A stretch of DNA of 64,000 bases from Strongyloides papillosus (GCA_005656395.1 SRSI01000054.1:62001-126000); one strand, 5' to 3'. Numbered from the stretch's first letter, positions 12,111 through 24,540 are shown. Translations and numbers: made by a program. The notes: a model not told the origin generated them from the letters alone.

Positions 12111-14514
12111 TTTTGATTTCACGATACACCATCTTTTATGTATATCTTGATCATAAAGGAGAATACCAGTCAGCCCCTGACAAAACTATCGGATAACAGA
12201 TATTACACAAAAGAAAGTTCAGGATACTCTTAGTGAAGAATTCTAAATTATATCAAATACCTTTATGGACAACAAAATCAGACATAATAACATAGCCTAC
12301 CCTAGTTACTATTGTCTACTATTTAATAATCTGATTATTCAATAAGAAAAGAATTCACTATTATTATTAAATGAATACCAAGATCAAAACAATAATTGAG
12401 TACTATTCAATGAACGGAAACATCTTATTAGATGATAATGAACAACGAAAAAACTAAAAAAATTACTAACGTTTATGAAGAAGTCTTTATTGGTAACAAA
12501 ACTAAGGAATAATTATGAAAAACAAGAACCAAAAGAACAAGAAAAATCATAGTGAAAATACCTGATTAACCGGAAGAAAAAAAACTAGAATTTTTAACGA
12601 TAACAGAATAAAGATAGTTTTTGAAAGCACAACAAATAATACAAAGAATTAGTATGACGAAAAAATCCCGAAAAAGTAACATTAAACAGTACATAATAGC
12701 TTTGAAGATACAACTGTGATATGGAAGGACAACCTAAATGAAAAAAAGGTTTAGACAAATACTTAAGAAAATGAAAAGAATTTATAACTCCAAGAAGAGA
12801 TAAACACAGAAGAATAAAATAGAAAAAGAACCCAAGAGCATTAACATTTATAGAGACAAAAACAAAACAAATATTGTTTTTCAAGATTTTATTTTTAAAA
12901 AAACAACAAAAGGTAAATGTAACAAAAAAAGTAACAAAAGATAAAATTGAAATTTAAAGTAGCAACTGCAATTATCTTGTTAGCACTGTCTGAAATTATG
13001 ACCACCTGGAACGTATTGGTATGATGGAGGAGCCGATACGAAAATAGTTTTAGGATCTCCAAGAGTGTACTAGAGGACGGGAGTATCGGTGGGACGACCC
13101 TCCTCTTTCCATACTTCTTCATGGCCCACTTAATGAAAAATCCCATTGAAGTTACTACCATGGCACATAGAAGATAGATAAAAGTTGATAAGATTGAGTG
13201 TAACTGAAAACTCAGAACAGAAGGAATATATGTTGGTCCAACAACGAGTCCAGCTCCAGCAATCTGTTCAACAACAGAAGCGCAGTTGATGCGACATCAT
13301 TCAGCAGTAGTAGCCATACTCGTCAAATGTACTCATAAAGATATCGAGGTCTGAAAAAAAAATGAAATGAATTAATAAGTTGTAAATCATAAATTTAAAA
13401 ATATATAAGCACGAAATTAAAATTTAATTTTTAAATGTAAAACAAAAAAAAAATTATTTCAATCATCAACTAGAAATATTTAAATATTAAAAATGAATTT
13501 AAAAAAAGAAGAATGGGCGCTCAAAACACTAGTAAGAAATTAAAAATTTAATTAATGATAGCAAATTAATCACGAAATAAAAAGATTTAACAAACCCAAG
13601 AATCATCTTTAAATATTAAAGTTAACTATGATAGAAATTATGAATTTAATTTAAATTAAAAATGATACTTAAATAAGAAACCAACACATTAGAAACAAGC
13701 TTTCCGAATAATAAAAAAAAAACCATGAGATATATAAAAGCTACAAAAATAATTATCTGGTCTAGACATAGAGAAAAAGTGTAATATTAAAGGAAATTAA
13801 AAAATAAAAAAACTTTAGAGGGGGATGTAACCGCGCTTTACAGGCGTGAGTATAAATAACTAATATTTTACAAATAAAATACATTTAGTCATTATATAAT
13901 TTTTATATACTACGTCATTGTCATTTATTTAACTCATCTGAAATAAAGTATTTTATTACTTTATCAGTTTATTAATTTTCAAATACTTTACAAATCACCT
14001 AATTTTAGTAACCTATCTGCAAATCAAAAATGATAAAACTATTCTCATTTATCTTTTTTTAGTACTTCTCCTATGTTTGAGGGACTTCTATTATTCACAA
14101 ACTGAATGACTTTTAACTTTTCCAGGAACTTTATCATTAGCAATTGTTTTTTGAAAATCACTTTTATACTGACAGATTATAAATACAAAATACAAATCTT
14201 TTTAATTAACTTATATGTAATAATTTATGTAAAAATAGTTCGTTTTTATATGTTTTATTTCTAAAATGATAAAACAGAAAAGTACCAAAACATTTTTTAT
14301 TAAAGGTATCTGCATAATAACAGAAAATAAAAAATTTGTTTGTCCTTTGAATGGTTCTAAACATAATTAGTAATTTTCGAATTTAGTTAATTAATTTAAA
14401 TTATATGATTGTATCAATAAAATTTATTTCTTTAGCTTTTGACATGAAAAAACACTATATTTTATCAAAATATTAATAAATTGCACGAAAAAAATTGTTA
14501 AAACATTATTTTTA
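12111..14514. other. Mostly noncoding; weak coding relic at 12960-13350 (minus)
   Basis: The only suggestive part is on the minus strand at about 13350-12960. A hydrophobic stretch reading VVTSMGFFIKWAMKKYGKRR is followed, after a frame change, by LGDPKTIFVSAPPSYQYVPG. That looks like the end of a membrane-protein gene, but it has several stops and no recognised family. The rest is AT-rich with A-runs and holds nothing identifiable. Confidence 0.35.
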
Positions 14515-15021
14515 TGTGATTCTACTTCCCGGATAAGTTAATATGAACATTTCATTTTTAAACTATTACTTTAAAATTTAATAATATACTGATTTGTTGT
14601 TTCGTGTTGAAAGTTTACACTTCCCTAGATTTAGTAAATTTTGAGGTTTTTTTTAATTTCTGTATAGATTTTATTAAATGCCTAACGCAAAATTCAGCCC
14701 CGCCCTAATTAGATAATTTTTATTATTGTCCTTTCTATTCAACTGAAATAAGATTAATAAACTTTAATAATAGACTCGTAATAATACTAATAATTTGTCC
14801 AAAAAGAAGTTTTTTTTGATCAGTGCGGAAGCTGAATTATTTCTCTCCAGGTGTTGGGTATTTATTAAAACCTATACAGAAATTAAAAAAAACCACAAAA
14901 TTCACTAATCCAGCAAAGTGTATACTTCCAACACAAAACGACAAATTAGTGTATTTATAAATCTTATAGTAATAGTCTAAAAAAAATGTTCATATTGACT
15001 CATTCGGGGAGTAGAGTCACA
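14515..15021. repeat. 507-bp imperfect inverted repeat
   Basis: The left arm (14515-14715) and right arm (about 14820-15021) are reverse complements at roughly 75-80 percent by eye. Anchors are TGTGATTCTACTTCCC against the complement of GGGGAGTAGAGTCACA, and TTTTTTTTAATTTCTGTATAG, present in both arms. The spacer is about 100 bp with no gene. It looks like a palindromic MITE or foldback element. No clear target duplication was found. Confidence 0.7.
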
Positions 15022-15219
15022 AGACTGCCTCATCGATATACAAAATTTATTATCTTTTAAACTGATTAAAACTTTTTTTAACAGCATAAAAATAAAATAT
15101 TTTTATTTACTTTTCCAGAGAGCAGAACCACAGGGCTATTTTTTCTTTATATAGTAACTAGATTTTTTCAGGTTGATTAATATTTCTGTTAATAATATAA
15201 AAAAGTTCATCTTGTAAAT

Positions 15220-15560
15220 TCGAAGTTATTCGCACTATAACGACTAAAGTTGAAATTTTGTTCTTTTGATGAATACGTTTATTTAAATAAACCATAATTT
15301 AAAAATAACGTACATTGACCGTACATCATTTAAAAATTATGTTTGAATCAATGATTTGATTTATGTATATTAAATTTGGAAAAAACACCTTGTAATTTTA
15401 TAGATAATTACAGTATCATAACTGAAATAAAATTTTTTTTTGATTAGTGTATGTATTTAGATTAACCACAATTTAAAAGTAATGCATATTGAGGGTATTT
15501 GCTCTTAAAAATAAGTTAAATAAATGATTTATCAAAATATGTCAAACTTGAAAAAATTTA
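15220..15560. repeat. Degenerate tandem duplication, unit about 180-190 bp
   Basis: The stretch from about 15245 (AAGTTGAAATTTTG... AAACCATAATTTAAAAATAAC) is followed by a diverged copy from about 15420 (AACTGAAATAAAATT... AACCACAATTTAAAAGTAAT). Order and spacing of the shared blocks are kept. No coding content. Confidence 0.45.
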
Positions 15561-15831
15561 TTTTGTAAATTTTTAGATGACTACATACCATTTCATTGTT
15601 TTGATGAGTTTAGTAAATAGAAGCAGTACCACTACACTTCTAATGAATAAAAAAATCATCAGATAATTTCTTGCAATTTAATAAACTTAAGAACTACTTA
15701 AAAGGAATAAAATATGGTGACTGATTCCTCTAAAGCCATAAAATATACAATTGTATGAAGAATATTGAAGAGATACATATAGCCGTAAACAAAATATAAT
15801 AGAATTAACAAAACAACGCTGCAAGACCACA

Positions 15832-16500
15832 ATGACGGAAGAAAAATCATTACTTTTACCAAGTAGACAGATGCATGCAGTGTTAACATTAGAAAATTCG
15901 TTATTGATTGGCTGCAGCCTCGTAACATCGAAAGTCAAGGATGTATCTTTTGAAATCGCTAAGTCGGAAAATCGTCAAAGAATAACTGACGATAACAGAT
16001 GTCCATATTATTATAAAACTTTATGTTATTTAATAAATAATTTAGTGGAGAAACTATATAGATATTCATATATAGATAAAAAACAAAATGAAGAAATGAA
16101 TATACTTAAAAATTTAATTTTAAACAAAAATGGAAAATATCCATAAATTTATTATGAAAATATGAGTTCATATATTACTAATAAGGATATTGTGATTTTA
16201 ATAAATGAAGAAGGTTATTTTACTTCTGCATCATTTCATGGGGAATTTGATAAAAACTCGATTAAAAAATATGAAAAAAATTAACTGAAAATGAAGTAAA
16301 AATACTTTTACAATTGGTGAAAATTATAGAAACAGAAAAAATAAGAATGATTAAAAAAATGTTCAACAAGAAATTACAGATAGTAAAAATTTGCTTAAAA
16401 TGTTCAAGTCCATTATTTCATTTATCAGTGAAGAAAGAGAGTTAATTATTGATGAACTTCATAAAAATCATCCTGATCGTACTGAAACGTTAATTTAGAT
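15832..16500 (+). pseudogene. Unrecognised decayed gene
   Basis: The first frame encodes 104 residues from the ATG at 15832 (RQMHAVLTLENSLLIGCSLV early on), meets a TAA at 16144 and then continues in the same frame as a clear protein sequence (YYENMSSYITNKDIVILINE). It then shifts frame twice, ending with KNLLKMFKSIISFISEEREL and ELHKNHPDRTETL before about 16500. The TAA sits where Gln would fit. No domain is recognised. The frameshifts argue for a pseudogene rather than recoding. Confidence 0.5.
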
Positions 16501-17208
16501 AGCAATATACCAATGAAATTGAAAAAATTAAGTGAAAAGAAAATTAAGGGATTTCTTAAATAATGTTAGAAGTAAAAAAAAGCACTAATAAATATTTTTA
16601 TTTATTTATTTTTTAAAATCTAAATTAATTTGAATTTACTGTATATATAGGAATTATTGTAGATTTATTATAAAAATTTAGTACATTTTAATAAGTATAC
16701 ATATTTTTTTAGTCTTAATAATAAGAAAAATAAGTATTATAAATTTACATATTAATGTATATTATGTTATCATTATATTCAATTATAAAATAATAGAAAT
16801 TAAAAAATTGATAATTCAATAAAAACATGAGATTATTTTCTTCAATTTTTAAATATTTTAATTAACTCATGGACTTACACTTATATTTGAAATAAAGTCC
16901 ATTTTATCTATACAAATTATTTAAAAAATAGATCATTTATTCAATAACCATCATTAAAACAATAAAATTACTACTGTTCGAGGTATACAATATATTTTTT
17001 GACTTGCTAAAATTAAAAGGTTATCAATGTTTCTATTTATCTGTATACATTCATAATATATCAAAATAATATTTTATATGTAAATAGTATAAAAAAAAGA
17101 AGAAAAATTTATTTAATTTCTACAATACAATATAAATTCTTTTTAATAAATATCTAAACTTATCACGTTATTTGCTGCGTTATAATTTCTAAATGCCCAA
17201 ACATATAT
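16501..17208. other. AT-rich DNA with no gene
   Basis: Nothing recognisable; A/T-dominated throughout. Confidence 0.6.
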
Positions 17209-17460
17209 TTATAAATATATTGCAATATTATAACATTTATGTCGTTGATATATATTTGTTTCAAACAATAATAAAAATACAAACATATAACTTAAAATTT
17301 CTTTAGTTATATTAGAGGCTTCTATTAAATCTTTAATTTCATAAATTTTATCTATGATAAATCCATTCATAATTACTTTCTTTGACGATAATTTAGAAAT
17401 TTTTTCTTGTATCTCTGTCATTTCTTCTAAAAATGAAAATAAACAAACTACAAAAATCAA
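17209..17460 (-). pseudogene. Relic exon, paralogous to 22088-22288
   Basis: An 83-residue minus-strand frame includes KKVIMNGFIIDKIYEIKDLI, which closely matches NKVILNEFIINKIYEIKNLI from 22288-22088 (about 15 of 20 identical). The conserved stretch and its fading similarity on both sides point to two copies of the same exon. The family is not recognised. A further minus-strand fragment upstream at about 17700-17580 (NVKDVIDEFLKIFDAMRYCL) could belong to the same relic gene. Confidence 0.5.
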
Positions 17461-18156
17461 CTACAATCAAAAAACATACTAAAAAGTTTTGCATTAAAAT
17501 CGCCATATAACATTTCTTTTATGATATACATAAAATAAGTAAATTATAATTAATTAAAAACAATAATACTTTACCAATATTTAAATCTAGTATTAAGATT
17601 CTGTACAAGGCAATATCTCATAGCATCGAAAATTTTTAAAAATTCGTCAATAACATCTTTAACATTTACAATACCACAACATACAGCGATAATAACAAAT
17701 GAAATATCTAAATGATAGTATTACTGTAATAACTGAAGTGGTACCAAGTAATTAAAAAATTAAGCCACCAAGCTCTTATCCATCATAGATCACTACTATT
17801 CTTTAAATTTAAATCATTACGATCAATCGTATTAAAATCAACATAAATGTATAATAAACAAACAAATCTACGATTACAAATACAAGATCAAGTGCTTGCA
17901 TAAGAGCATTTTGCAGCCAGAAACATTGTAGAACTTTATTGAAAAACATTTTCATCAAAAAAGCGGGTTCCAATAAGATATAATTATTAGGTGGTAAATT
18001 TAATTTTGATCAGTGACATCTATTTGCAGTAAATATAAATTAACAAATACAAAACTTGTGCCAATTTCACTAGTAGTTTTGTAGATAACTCCTGAAGTAT
18101 GCAAGTAGTTTCCAGCTATCTATTAGTGGTTTATTTCTCGTTAGCCCACCTTAAAT
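17461..18156. other. AT-rich DNA upstream of the mariner relic
   Basis: Apart from the possible coding fragment at 17580-17700 (minus), nothing is recognised. The left inverted repeat of the mariner element could not be identified with confidence. Confidence 0.4.
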
Positions 18157-19185
18157 ATGGAACGCTCAAAATTACATTTTCGACATTTACTTCTTTTGTT
18201 GTTTGATTTAAAGGAATCAGCTGCTGAGGCTCATAAAACTCTTGTTGAAGCTTATGGTGGCCGTGCTTCATCGTACCCAAACTGTAAATTCTGGTTTCAA
18301 CGTTTTAAAAGTGAAGATTATAGTCTCAATGACAAAGAACGCCCCGGCCAGCTAAAAGAGTTTGAAGATCATGATTTGCAATCATTATTGTATTAAAACT
18401 CTGCTTAAACGCTGAAAGAACTCGCAGACCAACTCGGCGCTACAAAAATGGCTATTTCCAAACGTTTACACGCAATGGGAGAAATTCAAAAAGAAGGAAA
18501 GTGGATACCACATGAATTTTCCCTGACTGCCATGTCCAACCGTCTAAGTATCACTGTTTCTTTGCTTTCAAAACAGGAAAAAAAAGTTTTTTGTGGCGTA
18601 TTGTGACCGGTGATAGAAAATGGATATATTATGATAATCCCAAACGCAAAAAGTCACGAGTAGATCCAGGTCTAGCCTCAACATTGCAACCAAAACGTAA
18701 TATTCACTGTCTTAAGGTAATACTTTGGATTTAGTGGAATCAGCATGGAATGGTGTTTTAGGAGCTTTTAAAACCCAATGAAACAGTTGCTGCCGAAGTC
18801 TACAAACGTCAACTAATCGCCTTAAATAATGAACTGTTACGAAAAAGAACATCAATAGCGAGTAACAGGCGCAAGATCATTATTTTGCATGATAACGCTT
18901 GGGCACATATTGAAAAAGTGTAAAAGAAACACTATTGCAGCTTAATTGGGAAATCCTCCCGCAGCCAGCGTACTCTTCAGACATAGCGCTTCTGATTACC
19001 ATCTATTCAGATCGATGCAGCAGGACCTGACTGGTACATCATTTAGAAATTTTGAAGAAGTGCGAAAATGGGTCGATGATTGAATCGCTTCCAAACCTAC
19101 GTCTTTTTATCGTGATGGTATTTCAAAATTAGCAGAAAGATAGGGAAAAATTGTACAAAACAATGGATAATATTTTGATTATATG
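18157..19185 (+). pseudogene. Mariner-family transposase pseudogene
   Basis: The N-terminal part is open for 79 codons and carries the mariner helix-turn-helix (HFRHLLLLLFDLKESAAEAH, then FWFQRFKSEDYSLNDKERPG). In-frame TAA codons and then frame changes follow, but the whole family plan is visible: AISKRLHAMGEIQKEGKW, TGDRKWIYYDNPKRK (first Asp), LLKPNETVAAEVYKRQL, IILHDNAWAH (second Asp), SDYHLF (third Asp) and a C-terminal EEVRKWVDD with FYRDGISKLAER. That is the DD34D catalytic set of mariner, a cut-and-paste transposase inserting at TA. Breaks include a TAG where the family has Trp (before NQHG). It is inactive. Confidence 0.9.
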
Positions 19186-19247
19186 GATTTTTCTAAAATA
19201 GTAGTTGTTTTCACGAAAAAATTTATCAAAATTAAGCTGAGAAAAGA

Positions 19248-19763
19248 GACATTAGTCTAATGGCTATATAGCCAATCGCGCCGCTACCTAATTTTTGCCG
19301 CGTAATTTTTACAATAAACAAATTTTAAAGGCATTTGATTTAACAGTTCAGCTAAAAGTTGTTATTTAGCGCGATTTTTTTGGGATAAAAGGTATTTTAA
19401 GAATAAAGAATAGTAAATAAACATATTTTGAAGCATTTGCAGTAATTCTTTTGTGCAACATTTGTGTTTTTAAGTGAATTTTTATGATTTTTTTTAGAAA
19501 AAAGCCCATTATTTTTATCCATATATTGATAAGGCATAGCCTGTGGCCTCTTTTTGACTGGCACTGCCGTAATCTAGCCCCCGTATAAGGATAAATAAAA
19601 ACATTTTTACGAATTATTTATTTATTATTAATAAATACTTATATAATTATTTAATTATATAGATATTTCTACTTTAATGTTTATAAAAAATTACCTTTTT
19701 TACTTTCTAAATTTCGCGCGTTATTGCCGCGTGCGACATAAATTATTGCGATGGACTAATGTC
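19248..19763. mobile_element. Possible 516-bp MITE with GACATTAGTC ends
   Basis: GACATTAGTC at 19248 and its inverse GACTAATGTC ending at 19763 bound a gene-free stretch. The interior has unusual GC-rich patches near both ends (CGCGCCGC at about 19280, TTGCCGCGT near 19300 and again near 19725). Inverted similarity beyond the first 10-15 bases is weak, so the boundary is tentative. Confidence 0.4.
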
Positions 19764-20725
19764 CACCATCTCATTAAGCTTAACACTTAATAAATTAAAC
19801 TAACTTCATTTAATAAACATGTTAAAAAATAACGTTTGAAAAATTACTCTTTGTCATAATACTTACGAGTCTATAGTGTTTATCATTATAATAACATATA
19901 TAATTTAAGAAAAGACAAAGTTATTTGTTTAAACAGTCGATTTGGTATTGTTTTTTTATAAATTCTTTGTAGATTATAAAATTTTTTTATTAAAATTATT
20001 CTCTTAAACTTAAATTTCTAAATACAAATTCAGTCAGCTTGTTAATAATATAACAAGCATTCCAATAGCATTCAATACGGCAAATAAAACGAAATTTTTT
20101 TATCAAATCATGTTCCTCCATAAATTAAAATGAAGACTAAATGCAATGTAAATACATTTAATATAGTAATTATGAATATAGAAGAATAATAATAAAATGA
20201 GTAAACATTTTTCAAAAAGCACTTATAGCTACTATATCAAAAATACTAACATGATAGTATGACGATGTAAAAAAAAATTCCAAACAAATTAAATATTTAA
20301 AAAAAAATATATTTATTATTATCATCATATTTCAAATCAGTATTTCCCAATGTTTTTTAGTTATTAAATAAAAATACTATAATTCTGATAATTATTTAAA
20401 TATTTAAAATATAGCAACAACTTCTTTATTCTTACATGCTTTTCTATCACATATGATATTATGATTACAATGATTTATGTACTCTTAATATGCTAGTACA
20501 TTTTTTGTCATATGAAAGAGGTAAACACATTATCTTATAGAAAGTAACCTTTTAAACTTACGTCATTTAAAATAGACGCATATAAACATGCAAATATCAC
20601 TTCACTCATACACTATAAGAAACACATTTCATTTTATCAAATTTCATCATTTAGATATTTTAAAAATATTTTTTTAAGAAAGGAAATACTGTAGGTTTAA
20701 AAAATATAATATTTTATCATTCATT
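19764..20725. other. AT-rich DNA with no gene
   Basis: Nothing recognisable on either strand. Confidence 0.6.
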
Positions 20726-20739
20726 TTATGTAATTCGTA

Positions 20740-21237
20740 TACCATCGTAAATGGAGATGGTGTCGTGTCTAAAGATGAAATCATCCAGTTCAGAAATTTC
20801 TACGAGAACAAATTTTATGATGAAGAAGGAAGAGAATATTAAACCGTAGAACACTATTTCCAATTTAAAAAAGCAGCTTTTTTTAATGACATATATGCTG
20901 CTAACAAAATTCTTCAATCTCCAAAAGCTATATCAATAAAACGCTTAGCTAATAAGATAAGAAATTATGATGATATCAAATTGAAAAATGTCAGAGATGA
21001 AATAATGTTGAATGGTTTATCTTAAAATTTCAAGACCCTGAATTAAAAAATTTTTTGAAAAAGTATTATCTTAACGGTAATAAGACAAAATATTTTCTTG
21101 AAAATTCCGCACATCCTTACTGGGGATTCAATATAAAAAATATTTCCTGTAACATCAACATTAATCATATAAATAGTGAAAATAGACTTTGAATATTGTT
21201 GAACATGTTATCAGAACAATTTTTTGGCAAGAAATAA
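20740..21237 (+). pseudogene. NADAR-domain protein, copy 1 (decayed)
   Basis: The reading frame shows the NADAR (DUF1768/YbiA-like) plan in order: FRNFYENKF near the start, the hallmark TVEHYFQFKKA (about 20836-20868), an MLNGLS..KFQDPELKNFL helix region, HPYWGFNI, and a final NRL.ILLNMLSEQFF corresponding to the family's GxNxLGxxL motif. NADAR proteins are N-glycosidases; known members act on ADP-ribosyl groups on DNA or on riboflavin-pathway intermediates. In-frame TAA codons occur before TVEHYFQ and before KFQDPE, both Gln-compatible. A TGA replaces the expected Gly in the last motif near 21191, so the C-terminus is cut. The 5' end is uncertain. The Glu-His-Tyr-Phe-Gln core is intact. Confidence 0.75.
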
Positions 21238-21769
21238 TATGTTACTATTATTAGTAATTTGTAAATGTAAAAATATTATTACATTATCATTTTAATTGAT
21301 TTATTTGTTTGAGTAGCCAGTTCATAAATCTTTTGTACCATTAATTATAATATTACCGCAATTTACTTTGAATAATACGTTGTTCTATAATTAGAAATTT
21401 GTAATGTTGTGTTCGTTTTACATCAAATAAATCATTATTATTAACATTAATATATATCGTCTGTTTATATATATTTATTTTTTATACTGGATTACCAATT
21501 CCGTGTTAATTAATTACTATACAACAGAATATTCAATCCAGCAGTGGAATAATTTCTTTATTAAATCAATTTCCTCTACTCTATAAATTAAAATAAAAAA
21601 TATATGTAATTCAAAAACTTACTAATATTGTAATAATGAATATTCAATATAAAAAATTATGAATATTAAACAATTATAATATAGTAAGTAAACATTTTAC
21701 TCAAGTAGAATGAAGATAAACTATCTACTATGATTTTTATTGCTCTATTAACAATATCAACATCTATAA

Positions 21770-22010
21770 AAGAGAACTTTCAGTAAATCAAAAAAGTTTT
21801 CTAATATAAACAACAGTTATATCAAAATATGTGGTCCATTTATCACCAAGTATATATTTCATAATTGCATCTGTATAGTAATAATCAGAATTTGCAAGAA
21901 GAAAAATTTTTTTTTATCATTTCCCTTTAGGTTTGAAAACAAATTAACAATTCTAAAATCAGTATCTACGTAATAATTAACATTATCAACATCATCTTAT
22001 CTCGTAGTAC
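21770..22010 (-). pseudogene. Cytosolic 5'-nucleotidase (NT5C2/NT5DC-type) fragment
   Basis: On the minus strand the sequence LLANSDYYYTDAIMKYILGD is followed by KWTTYFDITVVYIRKLF. This matches the HAD-type 5'-nucleotidase signature I know from the NT5C2/NT5DC family (TNSDYxYTDxIMxYL, then W..YFDL..V.ARKPLFF). A preceding VDNVNYYVDTDFRIVNLFSN segment lies in another frame, with the shift in a poly-A/T run at about 21910. The frame ends in TGA straight after the Arg-Lys-Leu-Phe. Only the central part of the domain remains, so it is inactive. Confidence 0.65.
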
Positions 22011-22087
22011 CTTAAATAGACATATAATTGACAGTTTCTCAAATATCTTCGAAAAATTGACTTACATGTTATGTTCAAGTCTCTTTG

Positions 22088-22288
22088 TTAGATATTTGTT
22101 TTTATAGAATCATATTTGAATTTACTGTGATTTTGAAACAATAAGTTAATAAAACAATTTAGATGTACTTTAGAAAGTATTAAATTTTTAATTTCATAAA
22201 TCTTATTTATGATAAATTCATTCAAAATTACTTTATTTAATTCAAGTACAAAAAACAATAGCAAGCCTTGAAAATCACTACTTTTCAT
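22088..22288 (-). pseudogene. Relic exon, paralogous to 17209-17460
   Basis: A 66-residue frame contains NKVILNEFIINKIYEIKNLI, the second copy of the block at 17.2-17.5 kb. It directly precedes the 5'-nucleotidase fragment on the same strand and could be an upstream exon of it, though I know of no such sequence in that family. Confidence 0.45.
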
Positions 22289-22509
22289 TTATTTACTTGC
22301 AAGTTGTTTTTGAAATTGTTCTTTAATAAATAAAAAAATATAATTTTTTGATATGTTAGTAAACATTTTTTTGTATAATATATTTTTTTAGTGAAACTAT
22401 TTCTACTAATAATGAAATGTTATTGAATCAAAAAAATAATGATGATAAAAATAATATTAATCCATTTGTAGATAGTGAAATTGATTATAATAATATTTGA
22501 AAGCATGTT

Positions 22510-22698
22510 TTATTTTATAATTTTAATACAATATCTTTCTTCAACAACATCAATTATATAACCATGTATTACATCTCCAAAAGTAATTTCATATTGTGAC
22601 ACACTATAGACACCCTTGCCTTTACTGTTGTACGATAGTAATATATCACAAAAGAACGAGAAGTCTTGAGAATTTGATATAGTAGCTGAACTTGACAT
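22510..22698 (-). CDS. Unrecognised 62-residue frame
   Basis: It opens with an ATG at 22698 and a Ser-rich start (MSSSATISNSQDFSFFCDIL) and runs through a beta-rich, charged stretch (EITFGDVIHGYIIDVVEERY) to a TAA at 22510. The composition is more protein-like than most frames here. It could be a first exon; no donor was identified. No function can be given. Confidence 0.3.
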   Translation of the reverse strand: MSSSATISNSQDFSFFCDILLSYNSKGKGVYSVSQYEITFGDVIHGYIIDVVEERYCIKIIK

Positions 22699-23778
22699 TA
22701 AATAACTTAAGGTTTACTTATTGTCAATTGAAATTCAAGTTATGAATTGGAAATGTAAATATAAATGGTTATATATTTTTGTTAATTATAGGTAATTTTT
22801 ATGAAATGTAATTATAGTATGTTGGATTTGTTGAATGTTGTTTATTTATTTGATTATTTATAGGCAGAGCATTTATTGAAATATGGTTTTTAAATATTAT
22901 GTTGTGTGTATTAAAAAATTCAACTAATTTAATGTATATGAATAAATTTGGTTCCTGATAGAAATCTTACTAAAGTATTTATGGACATCAAGAGGTTAAT
23001 TTTTGTTGTTATGAAATATGAAAAGTATTTATATTAAGATGTTTGGATAATTAATGATATAATGATAATATGTTTGAATTTTATTTTATTTATAAATTAA
23101 CCAATAATGGAATCTACATGTCAATAAGTATAAAATAATTGAATGGACTAACAATATAAAGATATTTTCAGATGTAATTTATACCTGTGTGATCTATGTA
23201 ATATATTGTTATAGATTTTAGTAATTCCAATTTTTATTTTTTATTTAGAAATTCATTATAAATATACGAATATATTATCAGACAATAGTGTATAGTAGGT
23301 TTTTTTTACAGTTCTGATTATTGATTCAAATTAAAAATGCCGAAGTGTTGTTTGTTTGGGTATTTTTAGAATTATATATTGACGATATTTTACTATTACT
23401 TATATGTTTTAAGTATCTGGTCTAAAAGGAAAGTGTATTAGTGGGAATTTTATACCGAATATACATGAACTCGATATATGTTTTCCATAGACAACAAAAA
23501 TTGTGTAGCAAATGGTATTTTCAATACGTTTATATCTGATTTGTATGATGGTATGAAGGTACAGAAAACATACCCAATTAGTTTAATATAAATGTAGTTA
23601 GCTAATAATGCTTAAATGTTTGATGATATAATCGACAACAATGACATAACTATCAATACATATCTGAGGTAAAAGTACACTTGTAATCGTAACTTCTCCT
23701 AGTACGTAAACAGTTATGTTATCAGAAAGTTAGTCATTTTATAATTTCGTTTTAAAATTTTATGTTGTATCGCTACAG
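22699..23778. other. T- and G-skewed AT-rich DNA
   Basis: No gene. From about 22740 to 23300 the plus strand is rich in T and G and poor in C. Confidence 0.5.
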
Positions 23779-24453
23779 AAGAAACATGAATCAGGATTCA
23801 ATAGAAGTTTTAATATTAATTTAACTCAGGAGGTAAGCTTATAAAATGTGTTATGGAGACTTAATAATATTAAATTATAAGAGTTCGACAAGCTTATGGA
23901 TATTTTATTACATCATCCGAAATTTGATGAATGTAATCGATTGGAAGTAATAAAGAACCATGAAGCTATTTTATCTGACTTAGCAAACAAAGTTGAAAAT
24001 ATGCAAATCCACTTAATGAATTTCTTTGAAGATTATGTAGTATTCAAATTGGAAAGTGAGTTTGAATTTAGAAATATTTATAATATGATGAATTCCAATA
24101 AAAGAAAAACCAAGAAGTTGGCCAATAATGAGAGAAAACTTAGACATTTGATAAGCGATGGTATTATTAATCGTAGAGTAATGAATGAACGTTTCCTAGT
24201 TATACCACCACCATCTGTCTTAGGTCCTATTGTTGGAAGTTCAATGGATGGTAATGCTTCAAATGAAGATCGTAATTGTCATTCTACCGATTCGATGATA
24301 ATGCTTAGTATAATTATCAAGGAGGAACTAAATGAAGAAGAGGCTAATGGGAAAAAAGTTTATTTCGATTACTTTTTTACGGAACCTTTGAATGGTAAAA
24401 TTCCTCCAGTGAATTTTCAATATGGGTGTTACTCCATAACATATGATAGATAA
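23779..24453 (+). CDS. Unrecognised spliced gene, 5' part missing
   Basis: Exon A (23779-23832, 18 codons) lies between an acceptor (CGCTACAG) and a donor (GAG|GTAAGC). The 51-nt intron 23833-23883 joins it in frame to exon B (23884-24453), giving ...NINLTQE then FDKLMDILLHHPKFD. The product is mainly helical and charged, with a basic NSNKRKTKKLANNERKLRH stretch and a loop FLVIPPPSVLGPIVGSSMDG. A TAA ends exon B at 24451. Eight bases on there is a strong donor (GTAAGT) and a 45-nt intron to 24505, followed by a short exon ending in TGA at 24540, so the true end may lie there if the TAA is a mutated Gln codon. The family is not recognised. Confidence 0.5.
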
Positions 24454-24540
24454 AACATAGGTAAGTTAGTTTTTCGTAAAAATATGCATGTATTTATTAT
24501 TATAGGATAAATACTGGAAGTTAACATGTTTGAAGGGTGA

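Noticed and set aside
12594..12884. 96-codon minus-strand frame
   Set aside because: Composition is dominated by Phe/Leu/Ser from A-rich plus-strand sequence; no motif or start context.
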